Shown: positions 9,773 through 18,915, counted from the stretch's first letter. The stretch is DNA of 43,628 bases from Rhodoferax sp. (GCA_021738345.1 JAIPCE010000006.1:1-43628), one strand, 5' to 3'. Made by a program: numbers and translations. Notes: generated by a model from the letters alone, not told the origin.

Positions 9773-10716
9773 CGCAGGTACAAAGAGACTTCTTTGGTCT
9801 TGATTCACCGGGGAATGTTCGTCCGGTCAACGTGGCTTCCGTCCCGCAACGTAGCCCCTTCAGATATCCTGGTGGCAAGACTTGGTTTATACCTAGGCTG
9901 AGAGAATGGCTTAGGCATCAGTACCCTAAACCTAAACGATTGATTGAGCCTTTCGCGGGTGGTGGCATCGTTTCCTTGACCGCCGCCTTTGAGAATCTGG
10001 TTGAATGTGTTTTGATGGTTGAGTTGGATGATGAAATTTCTGCCGTTTGGGATACGATTATTTCTGGAAAGGGTGCGTGGTTAGCCAATCGCATCTTATA
10101 CTTTGAAATGTCAAAAGAGAATGCGGTTAATGAGATTACTAGATGCCCCCAAGACCGCAAAGAAAAAGCCTTCCAGACTATAATTAAAAATAGAACTTTT
10201 CATGGCGGCATTCTTGCTGCCGGTTCAGGATTTTTAAAGAATGGAGAGGCAGGAAAAGGAATTTTATCAAGATGGTATCCAGCGACGCTTGCCAAGCGGA
10301 TAACCGATATTAATCATGTTTTACCAAAATTGCAGTTTCAGCAAGATGATGCTTTTGCTACACTTGATCAATACAAGAACGATGTAAGTACTGTTTTTTT
10401 TGTAGACCCTCCTTACACAGCGGGTGGAAAAAATGCAGGCAATCGGTTATATACACATTTCAAGATCGATCATGACATGCTTTTCCAGAAATGTTCTGAA
10501 TTGGCAGGTGACTTCATCATGACTTACGATAACTCCGATGAGGTAAGGAGCCTTGCATGTAAGTATTCGCTCCAAGCAAAGCCGATTCCAATGAAAAATA
10601 CTCATCACGCAGAAATGACGGAATTAGTTATCGGACGAGATTTGTCTTGGATGGATGGTACTGAAAGAGTTTGCGAGCCCTCTACTGAATATCAAATGAA
10701 TAAGCCTGACGATTAG
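9769..10716 (+). CDS. D12-class DNA adenine N6-methyltransferase
   Basis: The protein has 315 residues, typical for D12/Dam-type methylases. The SAM-binding motif I analogue RSPFRYPGGKT is at residues 28-38, EPFAGGG is near residue 60, and the catalytic motif IV DPPY is at residues 213-216. It should methylate an adenine in the site cut by the adjacent NotI-like enzyme and so protect the host. The start overlaps the endonuclease stop by four bases. Base composition is AT-rich like the endonuclease and unlike the flanking genes, so the two probably moved as one cassette. It lacks resemblance to the type III Mod remnant that follows. Confidence 0.9.
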   Translation: MTQVQRDFFGLDSPGNVRPVNVASVPQRSPFRYPGGKTWFIPRLREWLRHQYPKPKRLIEPFAGGGIVSLTAAFENLVECVLMVELDDEISAVWDTIISGKGAWLANRILYFEMSKENAVNEITRCPQDRKEKAFQTIIKNRTFHGGILAAGSGFLKNGEAGKGILSRWYPATLAKRITDINHVLPKLQFQQDDAFATLDQYKNDVSTVFFVDPPYTAGGKNAGNRLYTHFKIDHDMLFQKCSELAGDFIMTYDNSDEVRSLACKYSLQAKPIPMKNTHHAEMTELVIGRDLSWMDGTERVCEPSTEYQMNKPDD

Positions 10717-10805
10717 GGTTAGATCGTGCGAAGCGACAATCTGCACCGTTTGTTGGACGAAGCCGCTTCGCGGAGTCAAGGCATCCAGCAAGGTGGTGTC
10801 TGTGA

Positions 10806-11933
10806 CGAATTAACCTACCCTCCTCAGTTGACCGCCTCCCTTGGTACACCCTGGCCGATACCGCAGGGGGCGACATTCGCCATGGCTTTGTCTACAAGAC
10901 CGTGCCACACGTCACCCTTAAAAGTCTGGCCAACGACGAGCCACCCGATACCGAGACGCTGTTTGACCAGCCTGAGCAGGACAAAAAGCGAATGCGCGTC
11001 ACCGGCCCCTTTACCGTGGAAACCTTGCAAAGCTTTGAGCCACTGGCCCCCGAGCAACTCGGGGCCGCCAACAGCAATGTGGACAACGTGCAGCGCTTTA
11101 CCGAGCGCATTTTTGAGCACCTGAAAAGCGCGGGCATCAAAAACGGGGCCAAAAACGAAACGGCGGTTTTTAACCGCGTGGACATCATCAACGACCTGGA
11201 CGGCGCGCTGCACGCCGAGGGCTGGTACAAGGCGCAGGCCGACGGCACTGCGACCGAGAGAAAAGCCTATTTGCACATCGGCCCGCAGTTTGGTACGGTC
11301 AGCAAAGCGGCAGTCAATGCCGCCATCAAGGCCTGCCGCCAGCGCGCCGATGCCGATTGGCTGGTGATTCTGGGCTTTGGCTTTGAGAGCGATGTCGACA
11401 ACCGCAGCGTCACGCTCAAAGTCGGCAGCTTTGAGGTCACCAAGGCGCGCATGCACGACGACCTGATGCAAGACGGTCTGATCAAAAAAGACAAAAAAGC
11501 CGCCAGCTTTGTCACCATCGGCGAGCCCGACATTGGCCTCACGCGCCAGGGCAGCACCGTGCAAGTCGAAATCCGGGGTCTGGACATTTACGATCCCGTA
11601 AAGGACGAAGTCAAGGCGCGCAGTGTGGCCGATATTTCGTACTGGATGGTCGACGAAAACTACGACGGCTCCAACTTTGTCGCAAGCCAGGTGTTCTTTT
11701 GCGGCGGTGAGCGCGACCAGTTTGACAAATTTAGGCGCGGCCTGCAGTCGCTGGCCGCTGCCTCGACCAAAAGGGCCGCCGAGCGCACCCTCAAAATAGA
11801 AATCAACGACGAAGCCTTCGAACGCCTCTACGGCTTCGTCTCGCACCCCATCACCGTCGTCCCGGGACAGCGGGTAGCGGTGCGCGTCATCAGTCAGTTT
11901 GGCGAAGAATCGACCAAAGTGCTGACGCTGTAG
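10806..11933 (+). pseudogene. C-terminal third of a type III-like Mod adenine methyltransferase
   Basis: The open frame begins after a stop at 10803 and reads [20 protein letters not shown], then continues from a usable GTG at 10902 for 343 residues to 11933. Segments such as [37 protein letters not shown] and [15 protein letters not shown] match the C-terminal region of Mod proteins paired with BPTD_3080-type Res subunits. The SAM-binding and DPPY catalytic parts are absent; their place is taken by the NotI-like/D12 cassette. The remaining frame has no stop or frameshift, so truncation is recent or the fragment is still translated. Base composition is GC-rich like the helicase gene, consistent with the two being original partners. 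Confidence 0.8.
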
Positions 11934-12035
11934 TCCGGCAGGGACCGGCAAGGCGTGGCGCTTCAATCGGCCGTAAGTCGTTGCGTTGCTGTAGTTGGGG
12001 CTCTGACTCCACTGGATTGCAGCCCCAGACGGGAG

Positions 12036-12532
12036 ATTGTGTAGCACGTGCGCTTTTGCCGCCTCGATCGGCACGGATGGCGATGCGTAGAGTTGGTGTA
12101 GCTTGAGGTCCTGGGTGCCACGAATGTGGACATCTTCCCTGAGCCATTGTTCAGGGTAGTAGAGCTTGGAGACCGGGGTGCATGCGTGTTTGGCTACCAG
12201 GGCGAACAGGGCACGTTCGAGGTCAAAGCCAAACTGACGGGCGCTGGCTTGTTGGCGTACAACAGAGTCGATGTAGAGCTGCTTCCAAACGGCTTCTAGC
12301 ACATAGAGGTCACCGTAGGGCCAAGCACAGATCAGCTGCCAGTCTCCACCGCACGCCACGATCTCTTCGGGAGAGCAGCGCCGCAGGATGTTCTTGACCA
12401 GTCGACGCAGGCGCTCTACCACCTCGGGGTCATTAGCGCGCGTCCACATCTGTGCACGATACGGGCTTGGGATCGGCCTTTGACGCTATCCCAAACGTTC
12501 TCTGCGAGCCATTGGGTATTTTGCGAGATTGT
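12036..12532 (-). pseudogene. Broken IS1634-like transposase, N-terminal part
   Basis: Reading leftward, the minus strand gives fragments WLAENVWDSVKGRSQARIVH, then after a frameshift near 12440 DPEVVERLRRLVKNILRRCS, FDLERALFALVAKH and WLREDVHI. These match the N-terminal third of IS1634/IS4-like transposases. Similarity ends near residue HVLHN (about 12036); the catalytic DDE part is missing. The frame continues open into the antisense of the Mod fragment, but that part is not transposase-like. No terminal inverted repeats were found. It is evidence of past mobile-element activity at the right edge of the restriction-modification island. Confidence 0.75.
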
Positions 12533-12557
12533 GCCCGATAGGTGTCAAAGTCGGGCC

Positions 12558-12703
12558 GCAAGAACACCCCTAACACCCCCGATCAGTTGGGGACAGAGCA
12601 AAGTTCGCTTCGCGTAACTCTTGGTCTGTCCCGCAAGAACACCCCTGATCAGTTGGGGACAGAGCAAAGTTCGCTTCGCGTAACTCTTGGTCTGTCCCGC
12701 AAG
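12558..12703. repeat. Two tandem REP-like hairpin repeats (66-bp period)
   Basis: A 66-base unit starting GATCAGTTGGGGACAG occurs at 12581-12646, and its first 57 bases recur at 12647-12703. A partial leader copy (GCAAGAACACCCCT) lies at 12559. Each unit can fold into a hairpin through GGACAG/CTGTCC arms with an inner AGTTCGC-TTC-GCG stem. The array ends four bases before the stop codon of the DUF1631 gene, so it lies just past that gene's 3' end. Repeats of this look are associated with RAYT transposases in betaproteobacteria as I recall them; no RAYT gene is in the window. Confidence 0.75.
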
Positions 12704-12706
12704 GTA

Positions 12707-15334
12707 TCAGGAGAACAATCGTTCTGGATTGGCTTCGAGTTTGGCCATGGCGTCGCGGGTGGCGCGGACGGTCAGGGATTCTTCTTCTTGGGGGATGAGC
12801 AGGCCGGCTTGCAAGTAGGCGGCCAGGCGGCCGGCCTGGATCAGGTAGCCATTCCCTGATGTGGTAGCAAACAAATGCAATTGCTTGCGCTCGCTGCGCC
12901 AGGCAAATTGCACCTGGCTGACCTGTTGGTTGTGATCCAGGGTGAACCAGGAGCCCAGTTCCAGCTCTTGGGCCCAGGCTTGCATGGCGGCGCTGGGCTT
13001 GGAGCCACCGTTGGCGATGACTTCGATGCTTGCGGCTTCCATGCCCAGCATCATCCCGATACTCTCGGTGTCTAGCGGCAAATCGCCCATCGGGTCGTCG
13101 CTGACGAAGTCTTCCAGATGGCCCAGGCGCTCGGCCATGGCATCGATCTTGATTTGCGGGATGGCCTGCGTCTTGGATAAAAAGGCATCCGCCAGCGTGT
13201 CGCTGATGCTTTTGACATGCTGTTCCTGTTCGGTTGGTCCCAGGCCAAGCAAGGTCATGCCGGTGCGTAGCCGCAGTAGCAGGTTGGGGAGCTCCTGTAT
13301 CACCCGTGCCCGGTCGGTCCGGTTGGGCTTGGCACTCGCAGCCCAGACCAGATCAGTAGCTGACTTCTTCAGTGTGAGCGTGTCGGCGTGCTGCGGACCC
13401 TTGCGCACTGCCGCCACCGCGAGCACCTCGGCCCAGACCTTGAACAAAAAGTCGCGCACCTCGTCACGCACCGGCATGTCTTTGAGCATGTTGCGCATTT
13501 CGATCGTGTACTGAATCGTCAGAGTCTCTTTTTGTTCGACCTGCTGGGCCACGCCGACTACTTTTTGCGCGGAATCCTTTTCAGTCAGAAACTTGGAAAG
13601 AAATTTCTGAAATTCTTCATAAACGACCTGATAGACCCGTTTGCCGGTTTCAGGGTATTGCTCAATGACCTGCACCACGCGTCTGACTTCCCGCTCCATG
13701 GCTTCACCCTGCACACCGGTCGCGTCAAATCCCATGACACAAGACCCCATGCGGTCAATCAATTGCCGGGCCGGATGGGTGGTGGTGCCAAAAAAGTCCG
13801 GGTCTTCGAGCGCCACCCGCAGCACCGGCATCTGCAAGCGAGCAAACCAGACCCGGATGCCGGGCGGAATACGTTCTTCAGACAAGATGGCCTGAAACAT
13901 CAGGGCGACGATCTCGATGGTGGCCTTTTCGCTCTTGGTCTCAGCCTTCTTTTTTAGCTCGGCCGACTTCTCTCGCAAGTCCACGGCAATCCGCGCCATG
14001 CCCGCCGGGCTGTAATCCTGGTACTGGGTGCCGTTGTCAGCGAAGGCCATCGCCTGGCCGGAAGTGGGTGGCGCAATGGCGGCCGCCAATGCCGGCGTGG
14101 GTGCAAGCGCAGCGCTTGCAAAGTTTGCGCCAGCCTGGCTGACAAACAGGCGGTGAACCTGGCCGATGACGCCCTGCGCCCGGCCCTGCGCACGCATCAG
14201 GGGTGTACCGGCGGTCATCATGCGGGTCTCGTCGGCCGCAGCATAGCCCGGTGCAGCCATGGCAGCCTGTCGGCCAGCGCCCTGGCGCCAAAAGGGTGTC
14301 GATCCTGAAGGAGTCGTGCCGCCACCGAAGGAGGGCGCGGCACCAGGGGCTGTCACCTGACCTGCATGGGCAAAGGCAGAGCCGGGCCGGGCCGGGAAAA
14401 ATCCGCCACCTGCGCGCGGCTCAGGTGCGGGCTCGGGGTCGAAATAGGCCGGAACCGGTCCTACCGGAGGCATGGGCTGGTAATGGGGCACGTAGTCGGC
14501 GCCCTGCGGGTGGTTGCGTGTTTCGCCGCCCACTCCGGTGTGACCAAAGCCGGTATGACCGAAACCGGTATGACCAAAGCCGGTGTTGCCAAAGCGTGAG
14601 TTGCCAAACCCCTGACCCGGGGCCCCATCGTCCGGCCGCGCCGGACCGCTGCCAGGGGGGCGTGACGAAGAGCGCCGCACTTGCGTACGAACGCGATCAG
14701 ACAGTTCAATGGTTGCAAGCACACCCTTTTGCACCAGCAAGTGGTTGGCGTTTGCATAGGCGCTCGCCAACCGCTCCCGCAACAGGCTTTGCACCACGTC
14801 GTTGACCATGGACCAGGAGTCGCCCGGCATTCCCACGTTGGCCCATTGCTCGACCATGAGCAGCACCAGAACTTCCGGGCGTAACAGGTCCTTGGACGGC
14901 AGGTCTTCCGCGCCCTCAAGAAATCGCATGCGCACCTTGAGGTCATCAAAAGCGGCGCTGACTTTCTCCATCACCGCCAACACCATGCGGGAAGCCAAAA
15001 TCTTGTTCTCGACCACTTCCGCACCTACGAGTTGCAGGCCTGCAACCTCCAGCTCAGCCGCAGGTTGCACGAGCGGCGGCGGTGGGTCAAGACATTCTTG
15101 CCAGACCCGGGCGGTCGCATTCAGCCAGGGGTCGCGGCATTTTTTGTAGGCCAGCCAGGCGTCTCGACGCACCTGGTTGTCGCGCGCGCTGGCGGGCTCA
15201 TCCATCAGGGCTGTCAAACGTTCCAGTACGGCCTCGCCAATCTCAAGCATCGCTGCATTGGCGTCGGCCAGAAACCGCTGGCGCACTGCACGCGCGAGCT
15301 GTGTTTTGGCGGAAGATGGGACCGGGGTACTCAT
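12707..15334 (-). CDS. DUF1631 family protein
   Basis: An 875-residue protein matching the DUF1631 family, which has no established function (some members are mis-named thymidine phosphorylase). The N-terminal 200 residues are helical (VRRDAWLAYKKCRDPWLN). Residues about 220-380 form a low-complexity Gly/Pro/Ala-rich linker with FGHTG repeats. The C-terminal 450 residues are again helical and end in a small beta-rich module (WFTLDHNQQVSQVQFAWRSE, then LFATTSGNGYLIQAG) that resembles the PilZ-like tail seen in this family; that last point is inference. It is convergent with nothing and lies downstream of secF by 27 bases on the same strand. No signal peptide or membrane helix is seen. Confidence 0.85.
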   Translation of the reverse strand: MSTPVPSSAKTQLARAVRQRFLADANAAMLEIGEAVLERLTALMDEPASARDNQVRRDAWLAYKKCRDPWLNATARVWQECLDPPPPLVQPAAELEVAGLQLVGAEVVENKILASRMVLAVMEKVSAAFDDLKVRMRFLEGAEDLPSKDLLRPEVLVLLMVEQWANVGMPGDSWSMVNDVVQSLLRERLASAYANANHLLVQKGVLATIELSDRVRTQVRRSSSRPPGSGPARPDDGAPGQGFGNSRFGNTGFGHTGFGHTGFGHTGVGGETRNHPQGADYVPHYQPMPPVGPVPAYFDPEPAPEPRAGGGFFPARPGSAFAHAGQVTAPGAAPSFGGGTTPSGSTPFWRQGAGRQAAMAAPGYAAADETRMMTAGTPLMRAQGRAQGVIGQVHRLFVSQAGANFASAALAPTPALAAAIAPPTSGQAMAFADNGTQYQDYSPAGMARIAVDLREKSAELKKKAETKSEKATIEIVALMFQAILSEERIPPGIRVWFARLQMPVLRVALEDPDFFGTTTHPARQLIDRMGSCVMGFDATGVQGEAMEREVRRVVQVIEQYPETGKRVYQVVYEEFQKFLSKFLTEKDSAQKVVGVAQQVEQKETLTIQYTIEMRNMLKDMPVRDEVRDFLFKVWAEVLAVAAVRKGPQHADTLTLKKSATDLVWAASAKPNRTDRARVIQELPNLLLRLRTGMTLLGLGPTEQEQHVKSISDTLADAFLSKTQAIPQIKIDAMAERLGHLEDFVSDDPMGDLPLDTESIGMMLGMEAASIEVIANGGSKPSAAMQAWAQELELGSWFTLDHNQQVSQVQFAWRSERKQLHLFATTSGNGYLIQAGRLAAYLQAGLLIPQEEESLTVRATRDAMAKLEANPERLFS
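14535..14609. repeat. 15-bp tandem repeats encoding FGHTG
   Basis: Five consecutive 15-base units, three of them near identical (CCGGTATGACCAAAG type), lie inside the DUF1631 gene and encode FGN/FGH-TG pentapeptides. Being multiples of three, changes in copy number would leave the reading frame intact and only lengthen or shorten the linker. Confidence 0.85.
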
Positions 15335-15361
15335 GTTTGCAGTAAATCGAACCGACGCAGC

Positions 15362-16315
15362 TTACACCGTGGCCCCAGCGTTGGGGTCATTGGGATCATT
15401 GTCCTTTTTGACCGGTGCCTTGATCAGATCTTCGCGCTGAATGCCCAGCCACATCGCAATGGCCGCAGCAACAAACACCGAGGAGTAAATACCAAACAGA
15501 ATTCCGATCGTGAGCGCGAGCGCAAAATAATGCAAGGTAGCACCACCAAACAGCAACATCGACAACACCATGAGCTGGGTCGAGCCGTGGGTAATGATGG
15601 TCCGACTGATGGTCGAGGTGATCGCGCTGTCAATGATTTCCTGTGTATTCATCTTGCGAAAGCGGCGAAAATTCTCCCGAATCCGGTCAAAAATGACCAC
15701 CGACTCATTGACCGAATAGCCCAATACCGCCAGCACAGCCGCCAGCACCGGCAGTGAAAACTCCCATTGAAAGAAGGCGAAAAAGCCGAGGATGATGATC
15801 ACGTCGTGCATATTGGCAATGATCGCGGCCACCGCGAACTTCCACTCAAAGCGAATCGCCAAGTACACCATGATGCCAATCACCACAAAGGCCAGCGCCT
15901 TGAGCCCGTCGGCAGCAAGCTCGTCACCGACCTGTGGTCCGACAAACTCTGTGCGACGCAAGCTCACGGAAGGATCGGTGGCTTTAAGTGCCGTCAAAAC
16001 CTGCTCGCTTTGCTGCGCCGAACTGCTGCCCTTGACAGCCGGAAGGCGAATCAGCACATCTCTGGCGGTGCCAAAATTTTGCACTTGGACGTCGTTAAAT
16101 CCCAGTCCAGCGACCTTATCCCGGATGCCGTTGAGGTCTGCCGCCTGCGAATAGCTGACCTCCATCAACGTACCGCCCGTGAACTCGACCGACAGGTGCA
16201 GTCCGCGCGAAAACAGGAAAAAAACCGCCGCGACAAAGGTCAGCGCCGAGATGATGTTGAACACCAGCGCATGCCGCATGAACGGAATGTCACGGTGGAT
16301 TTTGAAGAATTCCAT
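15362..16315 (-). CDS. secF: Protein translocase subunit SecF
   Basis: SecF partners SecD in the inner membrane and uses the proton motive force to help complete preprotein export through SecYEG. The 317-residue protein begins MEFFKIHRDIPFMRHALVFN, the usual start, with VEFTGGTLMEVSY in the first periplasmic region, LGYSVNESVVIFDRIRENFR as the SecDF signature and five further membrane helices. It begins 12 bases after the secD stop, forming the standard yajC-secD-secF operon. Confidence 0.98.
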   Translation of the reverse strand: MEFFKIHRDIPFMRHALVFNIISALTFVAAVFFLFSRGLHLSVEFTGGTLMEVSYSQAADLNGIRDKVAGLGFNDVQVQNFGTARDVLIRLPAVKGSSSAQQSEQVLTALKATDPSVSLRRTEFVGPQVGDELAADGLKALAFVVIGIMVYLAIRFEWKFAVAAIIANMHDVIIILGFFAFFQWEFSLPVLAAVLAVLGYSVNESVVIFDRIRENFRRFRKMNTQEIIDSAITSTISRTIITHGSTQLMVLSMLLFGGATLHYFALALTIGILFGIYSSVFVAAAIAMWLGIQREDLIKAPVKKDNDPNDPNAGATV

Positions 16316-16327
16316 GCTTGTATCCGG

Positions 16328-18208
16328 TTAGGTGTTGGTGATCTGGTTGCCGCTGTCGGGCCGCCAGACCGTGCCGATCGAAACGGCCTTGAGTTTCTTC
16401 TGGCGTCCGTACCACAGGTTCACCAAGCCCCTGGAAAAGAACACCCCGGAAAACATGCTGGTCAAAATACCCAAACAGTGCACGACCGCAAAGCCCCGCA
16501 CCGGGCCTGAGCCAAAGGCCAGCAAGGCCAGACCTGCGATCAGGGTGGTGACATTCGAGTCAATGATGGTGGCCCAGGCGCGGTCATAGCCCGTATGGAT
16601 GGCGGCCTGTGGCGATGCACCGCCGCGCAATTCTTCGCGAATACGCTCATTGATCAGCACATTGGCGTCAATTGCCATACCTAGCACCAGGGCCATGGCC
16701 GCCATGCCGGGCAGGGTGAGGGTGGCCTGCAACATCGAAAGAATGGCCACCAGCAAAAGCAGATTGAAACCTAGGGCCACGCTCGATATCACGCCAAACA
16801 GCATGTAGTAGACGCACATGAAGCAGGCCACGGCCAAAAATCCCCAGCTCACACTATTGAAGCCCTTGGCAATGTTCTCGGCACCCAGGCTCGGGCCAAT
16901 GGTGCGCTCTTCGATGATTTCCATGGGGGCGGCGAGCGAGCCTGCACGCAACAATAGCGCAGTGTCGTTGGCCTCCACAATGGTCATGCTGCCCGAAATC
17001 TGCACCCGTCCACCACCGATTTCAGAGCGGATGACAGGCGCCGTTACGACTTCCCCTTTGCCCTTTTCAAACAGAAGAATCGCCATGCGCTTATTCACGT
17101 TCTCGCGCGTGACGTCCCGAAAAATGCGTGCGCCCTTGGCATCCAACGACAAATTGACGGTGGGCTCCTGGGTTTGGTTGTCAAAGCCAGGCTGGGCGTC
17201 GGTGAGGTTGTCGCCGGTCAGAATCACCTGTTTCTTGACGATGACGGCACGACCATTACGCTCCAGGTAGCGCTCGGCACCAAACGGTACCGGCCCGGTG
17301 CCCATTTCGGCGGCGCGCGCCTCGGCGCCCTCATCGACCATTCGGATTTCGAGGGTCGCGGTGCGGCCCAAAATATCTTTGGCCTTGGCCGTGTCTTGCA
17401 CGCCAGGCAACTGCACCACGATGCGGTCCTGACCCTGTTGCTGAATCACCGGCTCGGCCACTCCCAGCTCGTTGATGCGGTTATGCAAGGTCGTGATGTT
17501 TTGTTTGAGGGCCTGGCTTTGCACATTGAAGGCGGCAGCAGGCTTGATGGATGCCACCATCTTGAACTCGGTCCCGTCGGGCGATTCGATGGTGTCAAGG
17601 TCAGAAAACTGGTCTTGAATCACGCGCCGTGCGGCTTCGACGGCCTGGTTATCACGGAAACGAATTTCGATGGTTTGCCCGTTGCGTGCAATACCGCTAT
17701 GTCGCACACCTTTTTCGCGCAGTCCGCTGCGGATATCTCCTGCCAGCGACTCCGCCTTTTTGGCCAGTGCTGCCTGCATGTCCACCTGTAGCATAAAGTG
17801 GACACCACCGCGCAGATCCAGCCCCAGGTACATCGGCGAGGCATGCAGACTATTAAGCCAAGCGGGTGAGCGCGACAACAAATTCAGCGCGACCACATAG
17901 GCAGGGTTGGTGGCGTCTGGATTGAGCGCCTTTTGAATCGCGTCTTTGGCCTTGAGCTGGGAGTCGGTACTGTTGAAGCGGGCCTTGATCGAATTGCCAT
18001 CCATTGCCACGGCGTCGGCTGTGATACCCGCAGTCTTGAGCGCGTCCTCAACCCGCGACAGTGCCGCAGTGTCGAGTTTCAGGCTGGCCTTGGCCACCGA
18101 AACCTGAACCGCCGGGGATTCGCCAAATACATTGGGTAGTGCATACAAGGCACCCACCACGAACGCAATCACGAGGATCGCGTATTTCCACACCGGATAA
18201 CGGTTCAT
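16328..18208 (-). CDS. secD: Protein translocase subunit SecD
   Basis: The 626-residue protein has the normal six-helix SecD layout. A first membrane helix lies near residue 10. A long periplasmic region follows, with LGLDLRGGVHFMLQVD and RVVVQLPGVQD-type segments. The C-terminal membrane domain includes VLGMAIDANVLINERIREEL. It acts with SecF and YajC in late stages of protein export. The ATG at 18206-18208 lies 27 bases after the yajC stop. Confidence 0.98.
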   Translation of the reverse strand: MNRYPVWKYAILVIAFVVGALYALPNVFGESPAVQVSVAKASLKLDTAALSRVEDALKTAGITADAVAMDGNSIKARFNSTDSQLKAKDAIQKALNPDATNPAYVVALNLLSRSPAWLNSLHASPMYLGLDLRGGVHFMLQVDMQAALAKKAESLAGDIRSGLREKGVRHSGIARNGQTIEIRFRDNQAVEAARRVIQDQFSDLDTIESPDGTEFKMVASIKPAAAFNVQSQALKQNITTLHNRINELGVAEPVIQQQGQDRIVVQLPGVQDTAKAKDILGRTATLEIRMVDEGAEARAAEMGTGPVPFGAERYLERNGRAVIVKKQVILTGDNLTDAQPGFDNQTQEPTVNLSLDAKGARIFRDVTRENVNKRMAILLFEKGKGEVVTAPVIRSEIGGGRVQISGSMTIVEANDTALLLRAGSLAAPMEIIEERTIGPSLGAENIAKGFNSVSWGFLAVACFMCVYYMLFGVISSVALGFNLLLLVAILSMLQATLTLPGMAAMALVLGMAIDANVLINERIREELRGGASPQAAIHTGYDRAWATIIDSNVTTLIAGLALLAFGSGPVRGFAVVHCLGILTSMFSGVFFSRGLVNLWYGRQKKLKAVSIGTVWRPDSGNQITNT

Positions 18209-18235
18209 GATCGCGTTTGATTGAACGATGGGCAG

Positions 18236-18568
18236 TTACTTGATCGAGCCCTTGGGCAACACCTGCACGACGGCGCTGCGCTGGATCTGCACCTCCACAC
18301 CACTGGCGACTTCAAGTCCCACATAGCTGTCGCCCAACTTGGCCACCTTGCCCAGCACGCCGCCGGCAGTGACGACCTCGTCGCCCTTGGCCAAGGCGTC
18401 GATCATGGCTTTGTGTTCCTTTTGCTTTTTCATCTGGGGCCGGATCATGACGAAGTACAGCACGACAAACATCAGCACCAGAGGCAACATGCTCATGAGC
18501 GAGGACTGCATATCGCCCCCGGCGGCGGTGGCGGGAGCAGTTTGGGCAAAAGCAGATGAAATGAACAC
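18236..18568 (-). CDS. yajC: Preprotein translocase subunit YajC
   Basis: YajC is a small single-helix membrane protein that accompanies SecDF. I chose the GTG at 18566-18568, which gives 110 residues (the usual YajC length) starting MFISSAFAQTAPA. A GGAG ribosome-binding site lies seven bases upstream. The membrane helix is about residues 27-45 (LVLMFVVLYFVMIRPQMKKQ), with the YajC hallmark MIRPQ immediately after it. The longer in-frame start at 18616 adds residues not seen in the family. Confidence 0.95.
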   Translation of the reverse strand: MFISSAFAQTAPATAAGGDMQSSLMSMLPLVLMFVVLYFVMIRPQMKKQKEHKAMIDALAKGDEVVTAGGVLGKVAKLGDSYVGLEVASGVEVQIQRSAVVQVLPKGSIK

Positions 18569-18717
18569 AGGAAAACTCCAGAAATGGGGGGCGCAACGCG
18601 GGACAAAAGCCCCCAATCAGGTGCCTTCTACAGCAGACTTTGGTCGGGGGCGGACAACCCGGCATTGTAAGCGGGCGCCGCAATCCGCATGAAAACGGTG
18701 GGAATCATGGGTGCGAT

Positions 18718-18915
18718 TCAAGCATGCTTTAGGACATGACGCACCTGGGACACGGAAACTCCTGGAAACCATTCAATAAACTGATGGACGGAGGCATCTT
18801 CTTCGAGGTTCTCAGAGTGGGCTGCGACAGGAACCCGCGTGCCTCGGAAAACCCAGGTGCCACTCACGCGCTCAGGGTCGCGCTCGACATCGGGACAAGA
18901 AGACCAATCAATCAT
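18718..18915 (-). CDS. DUF433 family protein (VapB45-like putative antitoxin)
   Basis: A 65-residue protein with the DUF433 signature: GTWVFRGTRVPVAAH in the middle and FPGVSVSQVRHVLKHA at the end. Some DUF433 proteins are DNA-binding antitoxins encoded beside a PIN-like toxin (DUF5615). No such partner is adjacent: yajC follows in the same direction, and the upstream 270 bases contain nothing recognisable. It may be a solitary regulator or the survivor of a pair. Confidence 0.75.
   Translation of the reverse strand: MIDWSSCPDVERDPERVSGTWVFRGTRVPVAAHSENLEEDASVHQFIEWFPGVSVSQVRHVLKHA

Noticed and set aside
10824-12449. 541-codon minus-strand open frame
   Set aside because: Only the part from about 12036 to 12449 is transposase-like. 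The remainder is antisense to the Mod fragment, so it is not a real 541-residue protein.
12558-12703. Two-copy repeat as a CRISPR array
   Set aside because: The 66-bp unit repeats head to tail with no distinct spacer, and no cas genes are nearby; it fits a REP-like element better.
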